Below the pieces are notes generated by a model. It was not told where the DNA came from and did no database searches. It saw nothing but the letters and a program-made list of their open reading frames with translations. Both the position numbers and the translations under genes were made by a program. From Lacrimispora sphenoides JCM 1415 (lineage in GTDB: Bacteria > Bacillota > Clostridia > Lachnospirales > Lachnospiraceae), in the NCBI RefSeq assembly GCF_900105615.1, contig NZ_LT630003.1, positions 3,224,001 to 3,288,000 on the forward strand: a DNA stretch of 64,000 nt. The letters run 5' to 3'. Below are positions 34,120 to 43,275 of the stretch, one piece after another; the first letter of the stretch is position 1, and each line of letters starts with the position of its first letter.

Positions 34120-34143
34120 AGCATAGATTTCCTTTGTCACATG
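34120..34143. other. right attachment site of the feoB element
   Basis: The element arm AGCATAGATTTCCTTTGTCA (34120-34139) faces chromosomal feoB sequence after the shared CACATG (34138-34143). With the left arm it forms a dyad of 17 matching positions in 20 around CA. Confidence 0.85.
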
Positions 34144-35444
34144 GTAAGCGCCTGCTTTCCGCAGGCAGAACATTTTTTAAAGCATCTGTCTAAATTAAAA
34201 GCCACTCTGGGAAGGTATCCAAAATCCTCCAGAAGAGTAAATAATGGGAAAAATATTGCCATAGGAGGCAGCATAACTGCTACTACCCAGGCCAGAACCC
34301 GGTAAACGCCATGAAACAGCAGTTCAGTGATAATCACCGGCACACCGGCAGCGTCAGCCAGCCCGATCAGCCAAGCTTCTATCTTAAACAGCACGGTGCT
34401 TATTAACTCTGACGGATAATTGGCTCCTGTTATGGTAATCCAGAAGATTCCAAGTAAAACCAGGAACATAATGGGAAAGCCCGTAGCCTTACTGGTAAAA
34501 ATCCAATCCAGCTTCCGGTCCTTCCGGTTATAGGTCTGGTTTTCATATTCCACGATATCCATGCATAAATTTTCTGCCTTATTTATGAAAACAGTAGCCA
34601 TGTCGTCGCTTACCTGCTCCTGGCTGATCCCGGCTGCCTTCCATTCTTCCCAGATTTCAGCAAGACAGGAAGCCACTTCTTCGGAATCAGCTACCGGCTT
34701 TCGGTATCTTCTTACGGCTTCCATCAGATTCTCATTGGCATCCAACAGTCTGGCACAAAGCCATCGGGCCTCTGCCTTTCCCTTGGCCAATTGTTCCACT
34801 GCGGGCAGGAGCCTGGCAATGGCATCTTCAATATATTGGGGATATTGGATGAGAGCAGGCTTTTCCTCTACCTCCTCTTTTTGTTCCAGGCAGCGTTTTA
34901 AACCGGTGTAGATCTGATCCAGTCCCTTATTGCTCCTGGCTGCAGTTCCGGCAACCGGGACCCCCAGGCGCTGTTCCAAGATATCAAGGTTTAAGAAAAT
35001 TTTCTTCTTTTTAGCCTCATCCATAAGGTTTACACATACCACCACATTGGTCGTGGCCTCCATGATCTGCAGCACCAGGTTTAAGTTTCTCTCCAGGCAT
35101 GTGGCATCACAGACTACGACTACTGCATCCGGGTTTTCAAAGCAAATAAAATCTCTGGCAACCTCTTCTTCCGTGGAATGGGCCATCAGGGAATAGCAGC
35201 CGGGAATATCCACCATAACATATCCCTGCTGACCATCCGAGCACCAGCCCTGGGCATTGGCAACGGTCTTTCCCGGCCAATTTCCTGTATGCTGATTCAT
35301 CCCAGTAAGCTGATTAAATACTGTACTCTTACCTACATTGGGATTTCCGGCCAGTGCAATGACCTTATCCTCTTCCTTCCGTTTCTTAATTTCCAGACCG
35401 CAGTCCACAGACTTTATTCCCATCGATTCCCTGCTTAATCCCAT
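34137..35444 (-). CDS. feoB: FeoB ferrous iron transporter, N-terminal half (gene split by mobile element)
   Basis: 435 residues. The G domain has G1 GNPNVGKST, G2 around TGNWPGKTV, G3 DIPG and G4 NLMDE. Then come the GDI-like helical domain and the first membrane helices with the Gate motif. It ends abruptly at FNLDRCFKKCSACGKQALTM, followed by a TGA made by element sequence. The missing half is at 24959-25804. The truncated product keeps the GTPase but lacks about six helices, so transport is presumably lost unless the element excises. Start 3 bp after feoA. Confidence 0.94.
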   Translation of the reverse strand: MGLSRESMGIKSVDCGLEIKKRKEEDKVIALAGNPNVGKSTVFNQLTGMNQHTGNWPGKTVANAQGWCSDGQQGYVMVDIPGCYSLMAHSTEEEVARDFICFENPDAVVVVCDATCLERNLNLVLQIMEATTNVVVCVNLMDEAKKKKIFLNLDILEQRLGVPVAGTAARSNKGLDQIYTGLKRCLEQKEEVEEKPALIQYPQYIEDAIARLLPAVEQLAKGKAEARWLCARLLDANENLMEAVRRYRKPVADSEEVASCLAEIWEEWKAAGISQEQVSDDMATVFINKAENLCMDIVEYENQTYNRKDRKLDWIFTSKATGFPIMFLVLLGIFWITITGANYPSELISTVLFKIEAWLIGLADAAGVPVIITELLFHGVYRVLAWVVAVMLPPMAIFFPLFTLLEDFGYLPRVAFNLDRCFKKCSACGKQALTM

Positions 35445-35446
35445 AC

Positions 35447-35749
35447 CTAATCCTCCAGCGAAAGGTTCGCAGCCACCATTTCTTCCCCATAGTGGCGGTT
35501 TGCTTTTTCCTCTATATTTGACTGCACCAAGACGCGGCCGGAATCCTCGCTTCTAAGAGCGATCACCGCACCCCGTATTAAAAATGCCGTAGGATCTCCC
35601 AAAGGGCTCTTTCCCAGGCACTCCACAGTAGTACCCTCTATAATGCCAATATCCTGTAAGCGTCTTCTCATATCATCATAGGCGGCCAGCTTTGCAATCA
35701 CTGCTTTCTGACCTCTTTTTAAATCTGTTAAGCATATATTTTCAGACAT
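35447..35749 (-). CDS. feoA: FeoA family protein
   Basis: 100 residues from ATG 35749 (MSENICLTDLKRGQKAVI), with GGAGG upstream; an earlier ATG at 35767 lacks a site. It has the SH3-like FeoA fold: AKLAAYDDMRRRLQDIGIIEGTTVECLGKSPLGDPTAFLIRGAVIALRSEDSGRVLV. FeoA is a small cytoplasmic partner needed for FeoB-driven Fe(II) uptake. It is followed directly by feoB. Confidence 0.95.
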   Translation of the reverse strand: MSENICLTDLKRGQKAVIAKLAAYDDMRRRLQDIGIIEGTTVECLGKSPLGDPTAFLIRGAVIALRSEDSGRVLVQSNIEEKANRHYGEEMVAANLSLED

Positions 35750-35796
35750 CCTTCTGCCTCCATACATCTAAAAAAAGTTTCCATATCCTAACATAT

Positions 35797-35840
35797 GCAG
35801 TAAATAAAAAACAGGTTCCATTTTATTTACACTGCTTTTT
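35797..35840. promoter_or_regulatory. hairpin in the feoA upstream region
   Basis: GCAGTAAATAAAA pairs with TTTTATTTACACTGC (2-base bulge) about 50 bases before feoA. On the plus strand TTTTT follows. With no plus-strand gene to end, it may be an operator or an attenuator-like element of the feo operon. Confidence 0.45.
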
Positions 35841-35848
35841 CTCTTCTT

Positions 35849-35891
35849 AAATAAGGAGGCCCAAAAGTCGATTACCAACTTTTGGGCCTCC
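35849..35891 (-). terminator. terminator after the heparinase-like gene
   Basis: A perfect 14-bp stem (GGAGGCCCAAAAGT/ACTTTTGGGCCTCC) with a 9-base loop is followed on the minus strand by TTATTT. Confidence 0.85.
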
Positions 35892-35897
35892 CTGTTT

Positions 35898-37901
35898 CTA
35901 TCCTAACATCTTATGTATCTTGCTCCATTTCCTTTCGTCCTTTTCTCCTTCCACTTCAATCACGATACAGTCCCCATCTACAGAAAAGTTTACATTCCTG
36001 ATCAGACAAGGCCCATTGCTGCTGGTAATCACATGGGCAAATACAAGATCCGGTCCATACCCGCGTTCGATCTGGTAATTGATATCGGATATGGAGGGGT
36101 TATCCGGCCCCATCCCATCATACAATTCCAACCCCTGGTTCCAGGTAAATACCCGGGTATGTATGCCTCCATCCTCATAATCATGGATCACACTGGTTTG
36201 ATCTTCTGACAGTTTGGCCTTTTTCATGTGATGAAGATAACTATATGGCTTCCTGTCAGAAAACTTTTCTATTTCCATTCCCTCAGGCTGCTTGATCCGG
36301 TTTCCTGAAAAATGCATGACCCAGTCCACAGGCAGATCCTTCCCTGCCCCCTTTACCTGGAATACTTCCGCAAAATAATCTTCCTCCCATGCGATTTTCC
36401 TAACCATTTTCACTGGCCGGTAAGTTTCTTCCTTCCACTGAACGATGGTAAAGCTGTCCGGCATTTCATAGGGTTTGGTCCAGTCCGCTTCTGCTTCCAC
36501 ATATATGCCCCCATCTTTTTCTTCATAACGGGTTAGCCTTGCATTGACCGGCGCCTGATTATCTCCGTCAATGTTTACTGTATTGTGGGAACCTGTATTC
36601 TTATAAAAATCATAGTGCATAACCGCACCGTATCCGGTAGTCCCAAGATCAGGAGATATCCTCTTTCCATGAGCCAGATAACTGATGCCAAGACGATCAT
36701 AATGATCATGCTCCCCGCCATAGCGGTCATGCTTTATCAGAAGATATCTTTCATCCTTCCCTCTTAAAATCGTGCTCCCAGACTGCCCTGCTTCCACATG
36801 GTAATTCCCTGGCTCCATACTGCACTTAGGCAGTTCCTCTGCCCCATAAATAAAGGCTTCCAGATTATCTCTCTTTTCTTCTTCATACAACTGGTTCAGT
36901 ATAAATAGAAGCTTTTCTCCTCCCAGTTCCCGGTATGCAAATTCATATAAATAAAGGCTCGAGGAGGTATGTCCGTAATTGGTATCGTTTAGCATGGGAA
37001 TACGGAATCCCGGTTCCAGATAGGATGCCAGCAGCTCCATCATGGCTTTATAATTTGGATGACCGATATGGCTGTGAGGCGTATGAAGGGCAAACTTTTC
37101 ATAGGCAAAGAAACTGGTAAGGGCATAAAAGTGATAGCCCAGTGCTCCTTCGAACCACATGTGATCCGGGAGTACCCCATTCTCCAGCTGATATAGAATC
37201 CCATAAGGCTCATAAACGGCAAACTGGATATACCGGTCAATACCAAAGATCAGTCCAATGACCGCAATGGCTGAGCTTATGATCACTTCATGATTGTGCA
37301 GTTGGTTATGGCGGTGTTCCATCAAAAATTCAGCTCCAGGGATGAGCATTTCCTTTCCAATAAACTCTTTTTCCTCCTCCGTCATGAAATCAGACAGAAG
37401 ATCATAGCTCATGGCAAAGCTTCTGAGGAAATTAGCCTCATCAAGAGTCTGAGCGCCTGACTTACCGGGCCCATTATAAGGAATATTGCCGTGGACCTCA
37501 TAGTCCTTATAGTATCTGGAATATTCCATCATGATTTCTACGGCCTTTCTGGCATAGTCAGCTTCCCCTGTGATCAGATGGATCAGTCCCATCTGAAATA
37601 CCGCCGTGTAATTCCTGCTGTTAATAATTCCCCACCAGGTGCTGTCATAGGGCTCACCGGAATACACCCTCCCGCAGGAGGGGCAGCTGTGATGATACTT
37701 ATCGTCCCTGTCAAACGTCAGCCGCACAGAACAATCCGGGCAGTAATAATAAAGGGTCCAGTTGGCGATCCCTGTTTTGGGAACCAAAACTGGCTCTGCC
37801 ATGATTTCCTTTACATCTTCTATGATACGATTAACAGCTGACCGCTGCTTTAGGTACTTTTCTCTTAAGTGCCGGATTTCCTGTTCTGTAAATTGAATCA
37901 T
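35898..37901 (-). CDS. heparinase II/III-family polysaccharide lyase
   Basis: 667 residues without a signal peptide. The N-terminal half is an alpha/alpha-toroid (HNQLHNHEVIISSAIAVIG with conserved His; MWFEGALGYHFYAL). The C-terminal half is the heparinase II/III-like beta-sandwich (GEHDHYDRLGISYLAHGKRISPDLGTTGYG). Two CxxC pairs near residues 55-75 (CPDCS, CPSCG) suggest a zinc knuckle. The family cleaves uronate-containing polysaccharides by beta-elimination. As the last gene of a sugar-ABC/YesMN operon it probably acts inside the cell on imported oligosaccharides; substrate unknown. Confidence 0.88.
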   Translation of the reverse strand: MIQFTEQEIRHLREKYLKQRSAVNRIIEDVKEIMAEPVLVPKTGIANWTLYYYCPDCSVRLTFDRDDKYHHSCPSCGRVYSGEPYDSTWWGIINSRNYTAVFQMGLIHLITGEADYARKAVEIMMEYSRYYKDYEVHGNIPYNGPGKSGAQTLDEANFLRSFAMSYDLLSDFMTEEEKEFIGKEMLIPGAEFLMEHRHNQLHNHEVIISSAIAVIGLIFGIDRYIQFAVYEPYGILYQLENGVLPDHMWFEGALGYHFYALTSFFAYEKFALHTPHSHIGHPNYKAMMELLASYLEPGFRIPMLNDTNYGHTSSSLYLYEFAYRELGGEKLLFILNQLYEEEKRDNLEAFIYGAEELPKCSMEPGNYHVEAGQSGSTILRGKDERYLLIKHDRYGGEHDHYDRLGISYLAHGKRISPDLGTTGYGAVMHYDFYKNTGSHNTVNIDGDNQAPVNARLTRYEEKDGGIYVEAEADWTKPYEMPDSFTIVQWKEETYRPVKMVRKIAWEEDYFAEVFQVKGAGKDLPVDWVMHFSGNRIKQPEGMEIEKFSDRKPYSYLHHMKKAKLSEDQTSVIHDYEDGGIHTRVFTWNQGLELYDGMGPDNPSISDINYQIERGYGPDLVFAHVITSSNGPCLIRNVNFSVDGDCIVIEVEGEKDERKWSKIHKMLG

Positions 37902-37914
37902 TATCCTACCCCTC

Positions 37915-39513
37915 CTAATATAAATTCTCTTCTTCCACTAATTTTTTAAATTCCGTGGGAGTGCAGCCATAAAATTTCTTAAAGCTGCTGGCAAAGTACC
38001 GCTGGTTTTCATACCCGCATTGGTCTGCCACCTCCTGGATTTTCATGCTTGTCTTCTGGAGCAGACTCCCGGCTCGTTCCATGCGCTTTCGGATTAAATA
38101 TTCACCAAAACACTCTCCTGCGTACTGTTTGAAAATCTGCCTGACATAGCTGGAGCTGAAATGCACCTTTAAAGCCACTCCCTCCAGGTCCAGCTCCGTC
38201 TTATGCAGATCATTTTCAATGATCTGCTTCATTTGCTTCACCACTGCATCTGCCCTGGTTTCCTCTGAATTTTCCCGTACCACCCGGCAGCACTTTTCAA
38301 TATAGGTGGCCAGCATATGGTTCATATCCATCAGGCTTCCGTAATTGATCCGATCCTGCATGGAGGATAGAGGCTCCGTATCCGCCCGGTCATATCCATC
38401 CTGCTCCATATCATTCTGAATGGCATAAACCAGTTCTCCCACAGATACGCCCACATAATCATTCTTCCTGTTGGACATGGAGGCATAACACTTCATCAGG
38501 CCCGACAGCCCAGCAAGAGCCCCTGCCTCCTGTCCTGCACGTACAGAAAGCCGGATCTGGTTTTTCCACTCCCGGATCTGGCTGCTGCTGATTTCCTCTT
38601 TCCGGCTGCTTTCCTCACCATAAAACAGGAATCGCTTTTCTGCGTCTAAGTTTCCCCTCCACACAGCCATAGCTTCCCGGTAGGAATCCACCAGCTTTGT
38701 CTGACTCCGGTAAGCACGGCCAAGGGCGCTGTTCATCTGAATATGGTAATATTTCTCCAGGCTCATACTTACTTTTTCCAGACTTTCCCCAATCTTTTTA
38801 AGGAAGTGCTCCTCGTTTTCCCCGTCACCGCACCAGATGGACGCCAGCTGGATCCCGTCAAAGCTGACCGCATACAGGCAGATCCCGGCAGAAAGGTAAC
38901 CGTTCCGTATCAGCATCAGAAATTCCTCCACATGCTCTTGCTTGCCAAAATCCCATGCTCCGCCTTCCATGCGGATCACTCCTGCCGCGTAAAAACTGCC
39001 TTCCAGTATGAAGTCCGGTTCCTCTCCCCACTCCTTCCCTCTTATGAGAGCCTTCAGCGCCTTTTCCCTGGCAAGTCCGGCCCGGCTCACGGCCTGTTCC
39101 TTTAACAGGCTCATATTTTGCAAAAGCGCCTTCTGGCTGTCCAGCTCCTGTATCACCTTTGTTAAAACATCAATCATTTCCCTTGGCAAAAAGGGCTTTA
39201 GTAAATAATCCTTGACTCCAAGTGAAATGGCCTGCTTTGCATAGTCAAATTCATCGTAACCGCTTATGACCACATTTTTACTGTAAAGCCCGGCTTCCTG
39301 AATCCTGCGGATCAATTCCAGGCCATTCATAAAAGGCATGGCTATGTCCGTAATGATAATATCAGGCTTATTTAACAGAGCTTCTCTAAGCCCTTCCTCT
39401 CCGTCACCTGCCACCGCAACCACATCCACTTCCAGGGCGGAATTTTGGATGTTTCTGACCAGTAAGTCTCTTACATAGTCTTCGTCATCTACGATCAATA
39501 TGCGGTACATCAT
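37915..39513 (-). CDS. YesN-type response regulator with AraC DNA-binding domain
   Basis: 532 residues. The receiver domain (1-120) has DD at VDDEDY, the phosphoacceptor Asp in PDIIITDIAMP and Lys in VKDYLLKPF. A long linker region follows (about 150-420), then a C-terminal AraC double HTH (VALKVHFSSSYVRQIFKQYAGE and VADQCGYENQRYFASSFKKFYGCTPTEFKK). It overlaps the kinase gene by 4 bp and should control the adjacent transporter/lyase operon. Confidence 0.95.
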   Translation of the reverse strand: MMYRILIVDDEDYVRDLLVRNIQNSALEVDVVAVAGDGEEGLREALLNKPDIIITDIAMPFMNGLELIRRIQEAGLYSKNVVISGYDEFDYAKQAISLGVKDYLLKPFLPREMIDVLTKVIQELDSQKALLQNMSLLKEQAVSRAGLAREKALKALIRGKEWGEEPDFILEGSFYAAGVIRMEGGAWDFGKQEHVEEFLMLIRNGYLSAGICLYAVSFDGIQLASIWCGDGENEEHFLKKIGESLEKVSMSLEKYYHIQMNSALGRAYRSQTKLVDSYREAMAVWRGNLDAEKRFLFYGEESSRKEEISSSQIREWKNQIRLSVRAGQEAGALAGLSGLMKCYASMSNRKNDYVGVSVGELVYAIQNDMEQDGYDRADTEPLSSMQDRINYGSLMDMNHMLATYIEKCCRVVRENSEETRADAVVKQMKQIIENDLHKTELDLEGVALKVHFSSSYVRQIFKQYAGECFGEYLIRKRMERAGSLLQKTSMKIQEVADQCGYENQRYFASSFKKFYGCTPTEFKKLVEEENLY

Positions 39514-41333
39514 TCCACCTCCTCTGTCATTGCCGGAATCCTAAGAACCGCTTTTGTCCAATGGCCGAAGCTGCTTTCATAATACAGCCCATATTCTTTT
39601 CCGTAAAACAGCCGGATCCTTTCATTGACATTGTAAATGCCATAGCCTGCTTCACAGTCCGTTCCGCCCTTTTTTAAGGTTTCATTGATGAATGCAAGCT
39701 TTTCTTCCGGAATCCCTGCCCCATTATCCCATACTACAAGCTCCGTGACCGTCTCTTTGCCGGATCTGTCTTCACTGACGGAGATCTTTATGATACCGGC
39801 CCCCTGTTTCTCTTTGATTCCATGATAAATGGAATTTTCAGCTAGAGGCTGCAGGATCAGTTTGATCATCCGGAAATCCAGGCATTTGTCATCCGCATGA
39901 ATTTCATAGCTTAAACGGGAATGATAGCGGATGCTCTGGATATCTAAATAGCTTGACACATGTTCCAGTTCTTCCCGAAGGGTGATCACCTCTGCTCCCT
40001 TACTTAGGCCGATCCTGAAAAACTTACCAAGAGAATTAGAAAGGATGCTGATTTCTTCTGCTCCCTGATCGGCGGCCTGCCAGGTGATGGCATTTAAGGT
40101 ATTATAGAGAAAATGAGGATTGATCTGAGCCTGCAGGGCCTTTAATTCCGCTTTCCGCTTCTGCTTCTGAACCTCAGCCACATAATCCCGTTCCCGTTTC
40201 AGTTCTTCAATGGTCTCCTCCTGTTTCCGGACCAGGCTCTGGATCTCTCCGATCATATAGTTAAAAGATTTTGCAAGGCTTCCTACTTCATCCTTATAGG
40301 GGTAGAAAAACCGAACTCCCAGGTCACCTTTTTCCACGCAGCTCATACGCTTTTCCAACCGTCTTAAAGAATTGGTCAGCTGGTGGGACAACCACAGGAT
40401 CACCGCTACTCCCAGTAAGAAAACAACGCCCATGATCTCAAATATCGTATTTCTAAGGATTTTCAGACTTCCAAGCAGGCTCTGCCTTGATTTCAGCCCA
40501 TAGATCTGCCAGCCATTTTCCTTAAGACGTTCATAGGTGACCAGATAGGAATCTCCCTCGTACTGAAAGTCGCTGGTGATGACATTGCTTCTCCCTTCCC
40601 TGGATTCCGAAAGCTTCCTAAGTTCTCCCGGATCCATATCATGGGAACCTATCATTACATTTCCTGCCCCATCCAGTATGAGTATTTTGTCAAAAAATTC
40701 ATATTTTCCTTCTAAAAGACGCTCCAATTCGGTTTTCTTTAACTGGATTACCAGATATTCCTTTCCCACATAGCCCTGAACGCTGAACTGCCAGACACAG
40801 GGAATCACCTGGTCATTGTCCTGAAATATCTCATCTTTCCACATCGGGAACCAGCGGATGGCATCGCCTCCGCCTGCCTGATAGCTTTTGTAAAAAACAG
40901 ACTCTTTAAAATCAAACTCCCAATTTCTCATTCGGACAAAATTATCGAAGCTCCCTTTATCCGTATAAATATAGGTGGAGTGGATCAGCCCCTCCCCGGT
41001 CTCAAAGTCTCTCATGAAATCCGGAATGGTCCCTAAGGCCTTTACCAGATTGATGTCATTAGGATTATTCAAATAATCGGAAAGGGTTACCATAAAGGTA
41101 TAATTAGCAAGCATTCCCTTGGCCCTCTGATTGATGACACCCAGCCGCTGGCCTAAGGTATTCACAATCTGAGCCAGGACGTCCTCTGACCCCACCTTGA
41201 AATTCTCTTCAATATCATTGGAGGCGTACTGGTAATAGGATAATCCACTGATGGCGGTAGTAAAGAAAAACATGATTCCGAACAGCCAGATGATTTTACT
41301 ACGGAATCTTAAATTGTTTATAAACTTCTTCAT
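39510..41333 (-). CDS. YesM-type sensor histidine kinase
   Basis: 607 residues. One membrane helix lies near the N-terminus (about 12-30) and one at about 285-306; the extracellular part between them is a dCache-like sensor. Then come a HAMP domain, the His_kinase motif with phosphorylated His in QAQINPHFLYNTLNAI, and the HATPase with DNGAGIPEE. The LytS/YesM group senses extracellular sugars or binding-protein complexes. It pairs with the overlapping YesN gene. Confidence 0.95.
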   Translation of the reverse strand: MKKFINNLRFRSKIIWLFGIMFFFTTAISGLSYYQYASNDIEENFKVGSEDVLAQIVNTLGQRLGVINQRAKGMLANYTFMVTLSDYLNNPNDINLVKALGTIPDFMRDFETGEGLIHSTYIYTDKGSFDNFVRMRNWEFDFKESVFYKSYQAGGGDAIRWFPMWKDEIFQDNDQVIPCVWQFSVQGYVGKEYLVIQLKKTELERLLEGKYEFFDKILILDGAGNVMIGSHDMDPGELRKLSESREGRSNVITSDFQYEGDSYLVTYERLKENGWQIYGLKSRQSLLGSLKILRNTIFEIMGVVFLLGVAVILWLSHQLTNSLRRLEKRMSCVEKGDLGVRFFYPYKDEVGSLAKSFNYMIGEIQSLVRKQEETIEELKRERDYVAEVQKQKRKAELKALQAQINPHFLYNTLNAITWQAADQGAEEISILSNSLGKFFRIGLSKGAEVITLREELEHVSSYLDIQSIRYHSRLSYEIHADDKCLDFRMIKLILQPLAENSIYHGIKEKQGAGIIKISVSEDRSGKETVTELVVWDNGAGIPEEKLAFINETLKKGGTDCEAGYGIYNVNERIRLFYGKEYGLYYESSFGHWTKAVLRIPAMTEEVE

Positions 41334-41397
41334 GTTTTCCCCCCGTTTTCCTGCTCTTAAGTTTTTTACCAGTATATCACAGGACCCGCCCTTTTTC

Positions 41398-42261
41398 CTA
41401 TCCTTTTACTGCACCTGCCGTAAGGCCTGCAATGAACTGCTTGTTGGCAAACAAATAGACAATCAGGATCGGGATGATAGCGATGGACGCTCCCGCCAGC
41501 ATGATGTGCCACTCGGCCGCGGCATTGACAGAATATTTTAGCTGGACGACCGCTACAGTAAGAGTCTGAAGCTTCGGCATGGAAATCGTCATGATCAGAC
41601 TAGTGATATAATCATTCCAGGCATTCCGGAAAGAAAATAGGGCTACTACCGCCAGGATTGGCTTACTTAAGGGCAAAATGACACGGGAATAAACTCCATA
41701 AATGCTGCAGCCGTCAATGATGGCAGCTTCATCAAGCTCTTTTGGAATCCCCTTGGTAAAACCCATGACCAGAAAAACATTGGTGGCCTGCCCTCCCGTA
41801 AGAGCCACAATAAGGGCAATTATGGACTTATTTAATTTTAATGCCCGAAGTAATTCGTAGATTGGATACAGGGTAACTGACCCTAAGGAAACGAACATCA
41901 TGGATAAGTAAAGTGCTAAGAGCACCTTTTTCCCGGCAAACTCTCTTCTGGCCAGAATAAAACCGGCCAGCGAGCAGGTAACCACAGCGAGAAGTGTAAC
42001 GGAAACGCTGACCACGATGCTGTTGAGCGTATATTTTGTAAAGTCTGCCTGGACAAAGGCCTGGTAATAATTCTCAAAATGCCATTTCTCCGGAAAAAAA
42101 CCGCCGCCCTGGGTCAGCTCAGCATTGGTTTTCAAAGATCCCAGCACTGTATAAATGACCGGATAAAGTGTAAATAAAATCATAATGCCCAGAAATACCC
42201 ATTTTGCGGCCAGAGAAAGCCAGGCGGCTTTTGATAGATGTTTTCCATTCCAGTTTTTCAT
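41398..42261 (-). CDS. carbohydrate ABC transporter permease (MalG/LplC type)
   Basis: 287 residues, six membrane helices. The EAA loop EAAIIDGCSIYGVYSRVILPLSKPILAVVALF contacts the shared ATPase, which is not encoded here (usually MsmX-like elsewhere in the genome). The C-terminus FANKQFIAGLTAGAVKG is characteristic of the CUT1 family. Ribosome site AAGGAGG. Confidence 0.95.
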   Translation of the reverse strand: MKNWNGKHLSKAAWLSLAAKWVFLGIMILFTLYPVIYTVLGSLKTNAELTQGGGFFPEKWHFENYYQAFVQADFTKYTLNSIVVSVSVTLLAVVTCSLAGFILARREFAGKKVLLALYLSMMFVSLGSVTLYPIYELLRALKLNKSIIALIVALTGGQATNVFLVMGFTKGIPKELDEAAIIDGCSIYGVYSRVILPLSKPILAVVALFSFRNAWNDYITSLIMTISMPKLQTLTVAVVQLKYSVNAAAEWHIMLAGASIAIIPILIVYLFANKQFIAGLTAGAVKG

Positions 42262-42273
42262 GCTGCCGCCTCC

Positions 42274-43212
42274 TTAATAAATTTCATCCAGTTTTTTAGA
42301 TATTCGCAGATAACCTACGGTTACCATACCAGCAATTACTGCGGATATGACGCTGACCGCAGCACCGTAGCCATATTGGGGAACCGTGGCTTCAGCCGCT
42401 GAAATGGGGAAGAAGTATCGGTATCCGTACAGGGACATGACCATGGTAGCATTGGTAGGGCCGCCCTCAGTTAATACCATCACATTGGTAATGTCGTGAA
42501 ACGCAGAGGTAATCGCCAGCATAAGTATAATCTTTAATATGGGTCCCAGCATTGGAATGATGATGTACCAGATGGTCTGGAGCCTGCCGGCCCCATCGAT
42601 CCTGGCACTTTCGATTGCTTCCCCGGATACCTGCTGGATTCCGGCTATAAAATATACCATGTAATTCCCCACACCGCCCCAGACCGCTGTCAGAATCAGA
42701 GTTTTCATGGCATGTTCTTTCCCCAGCCAGTTTATGGGTTTTTGTATCAGACCTGCCGTCATTAAATACTTGTTGACCTCACCATTGTAGGCATTGAACA
42801 GCAGATAAAACACCAGACCCATGACCGCAGAGCTCATAATGGTAGGCAAAAATACAATGCTCTGGGCCGCGCCATTCCCCCGTTTTTGCTGATTTAAGAG
42901 AAATGCCAGAAAAAAGGCCAGAGGAATGATAAAAACCACCTTCCCGAAACCGTATGTAAAAGTATGGATCACACTTTCCCAATAAACTTTATCCCGGAAC
43001 ACCCGGGCAAAATTTGCAAGGCCGACAAATCTCGGTACTCCTGTTCCATATCCCCCATACTGGAAAAATACATATTTCAAAGTCCACACCACCGGATATA
43101 AGGAACAGACGGTGAACAAAATCAAGTTGGGAAGCATAAATGTATAGGCCTGCAGGTTTTTTTTCACAATCTTGCTACCCCGCAAGGCACTTTTGCTATT
43201 CCAGTCTTTCAT
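42274..43212 (-). CDS. carbohydrate ABC transporter permease (MalF/LplB type)
   Basis: 312 residues from the second ATG (43212), which gives AAGGAG a 7-base spacing; the first ATG would be only 1 base away. Six helices are predicted, with EAA loop ESARIDGAGRLQTIWYIIIPMLGPILKIILML. It forms a heterodimer with the MalG-type permease 12 bp downstream to import oligosaccharides delivered by the binding protein upstream. Confidence 0.94.
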   Translation of the reverse strand: MKDWNSKSALRGSKIVKKNLQAYTFMLPNLILFTVCSLYPVVWTLKYVFFQYGGYGTGVPRFVGLANFARVFRDKVYWESVIHTFTYGFGKVVFIIPLAFFLAFLLNQQKRGNGAAQSIVFLPTIMSSAVMGLVFYLLFNAYNGEVNKYLMTAGLIQKPINWLGKEHAMKTLILTAVWGGVGNYMVYFIAGIQQVSGEAIESARIDGAGRLQTIWYIIIPMLGPILKIILMLAITSAFHDITNVMVLTEGGPTNATMVMSLYGYRYFFPISAAEATVPQYGYGAAVSVISAVIAGMVTVGYLRISKKLDEIY

Positions 43213-43275
43213 CTGCATACTCCTTTCTTTTCAAAGAAAGAGGGGCCTCGCTGATTTTGCGCCCCTCTTTCAATA

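Larger units (their letters stand above)
25802..34141. mobile_element. about 8.34-kb serine-recombinase element inserted in feoB
   Basis: The boundaries are given by the split of feoB and the 6-bp direct repeat CACATG, 8338 bp apart. The element carries a large serine recombinase at its left end, a small accessory gene with the same leader, ada-alkA-ogt, a dehydratase with GntR regulator, and a CcdA-TlpA fusion. No conjugation, mobilisation or phage genes are seen. Its joined ends form an attP-like dyad. Precise excision would restore feoB in frame. Confidence 0.88.
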
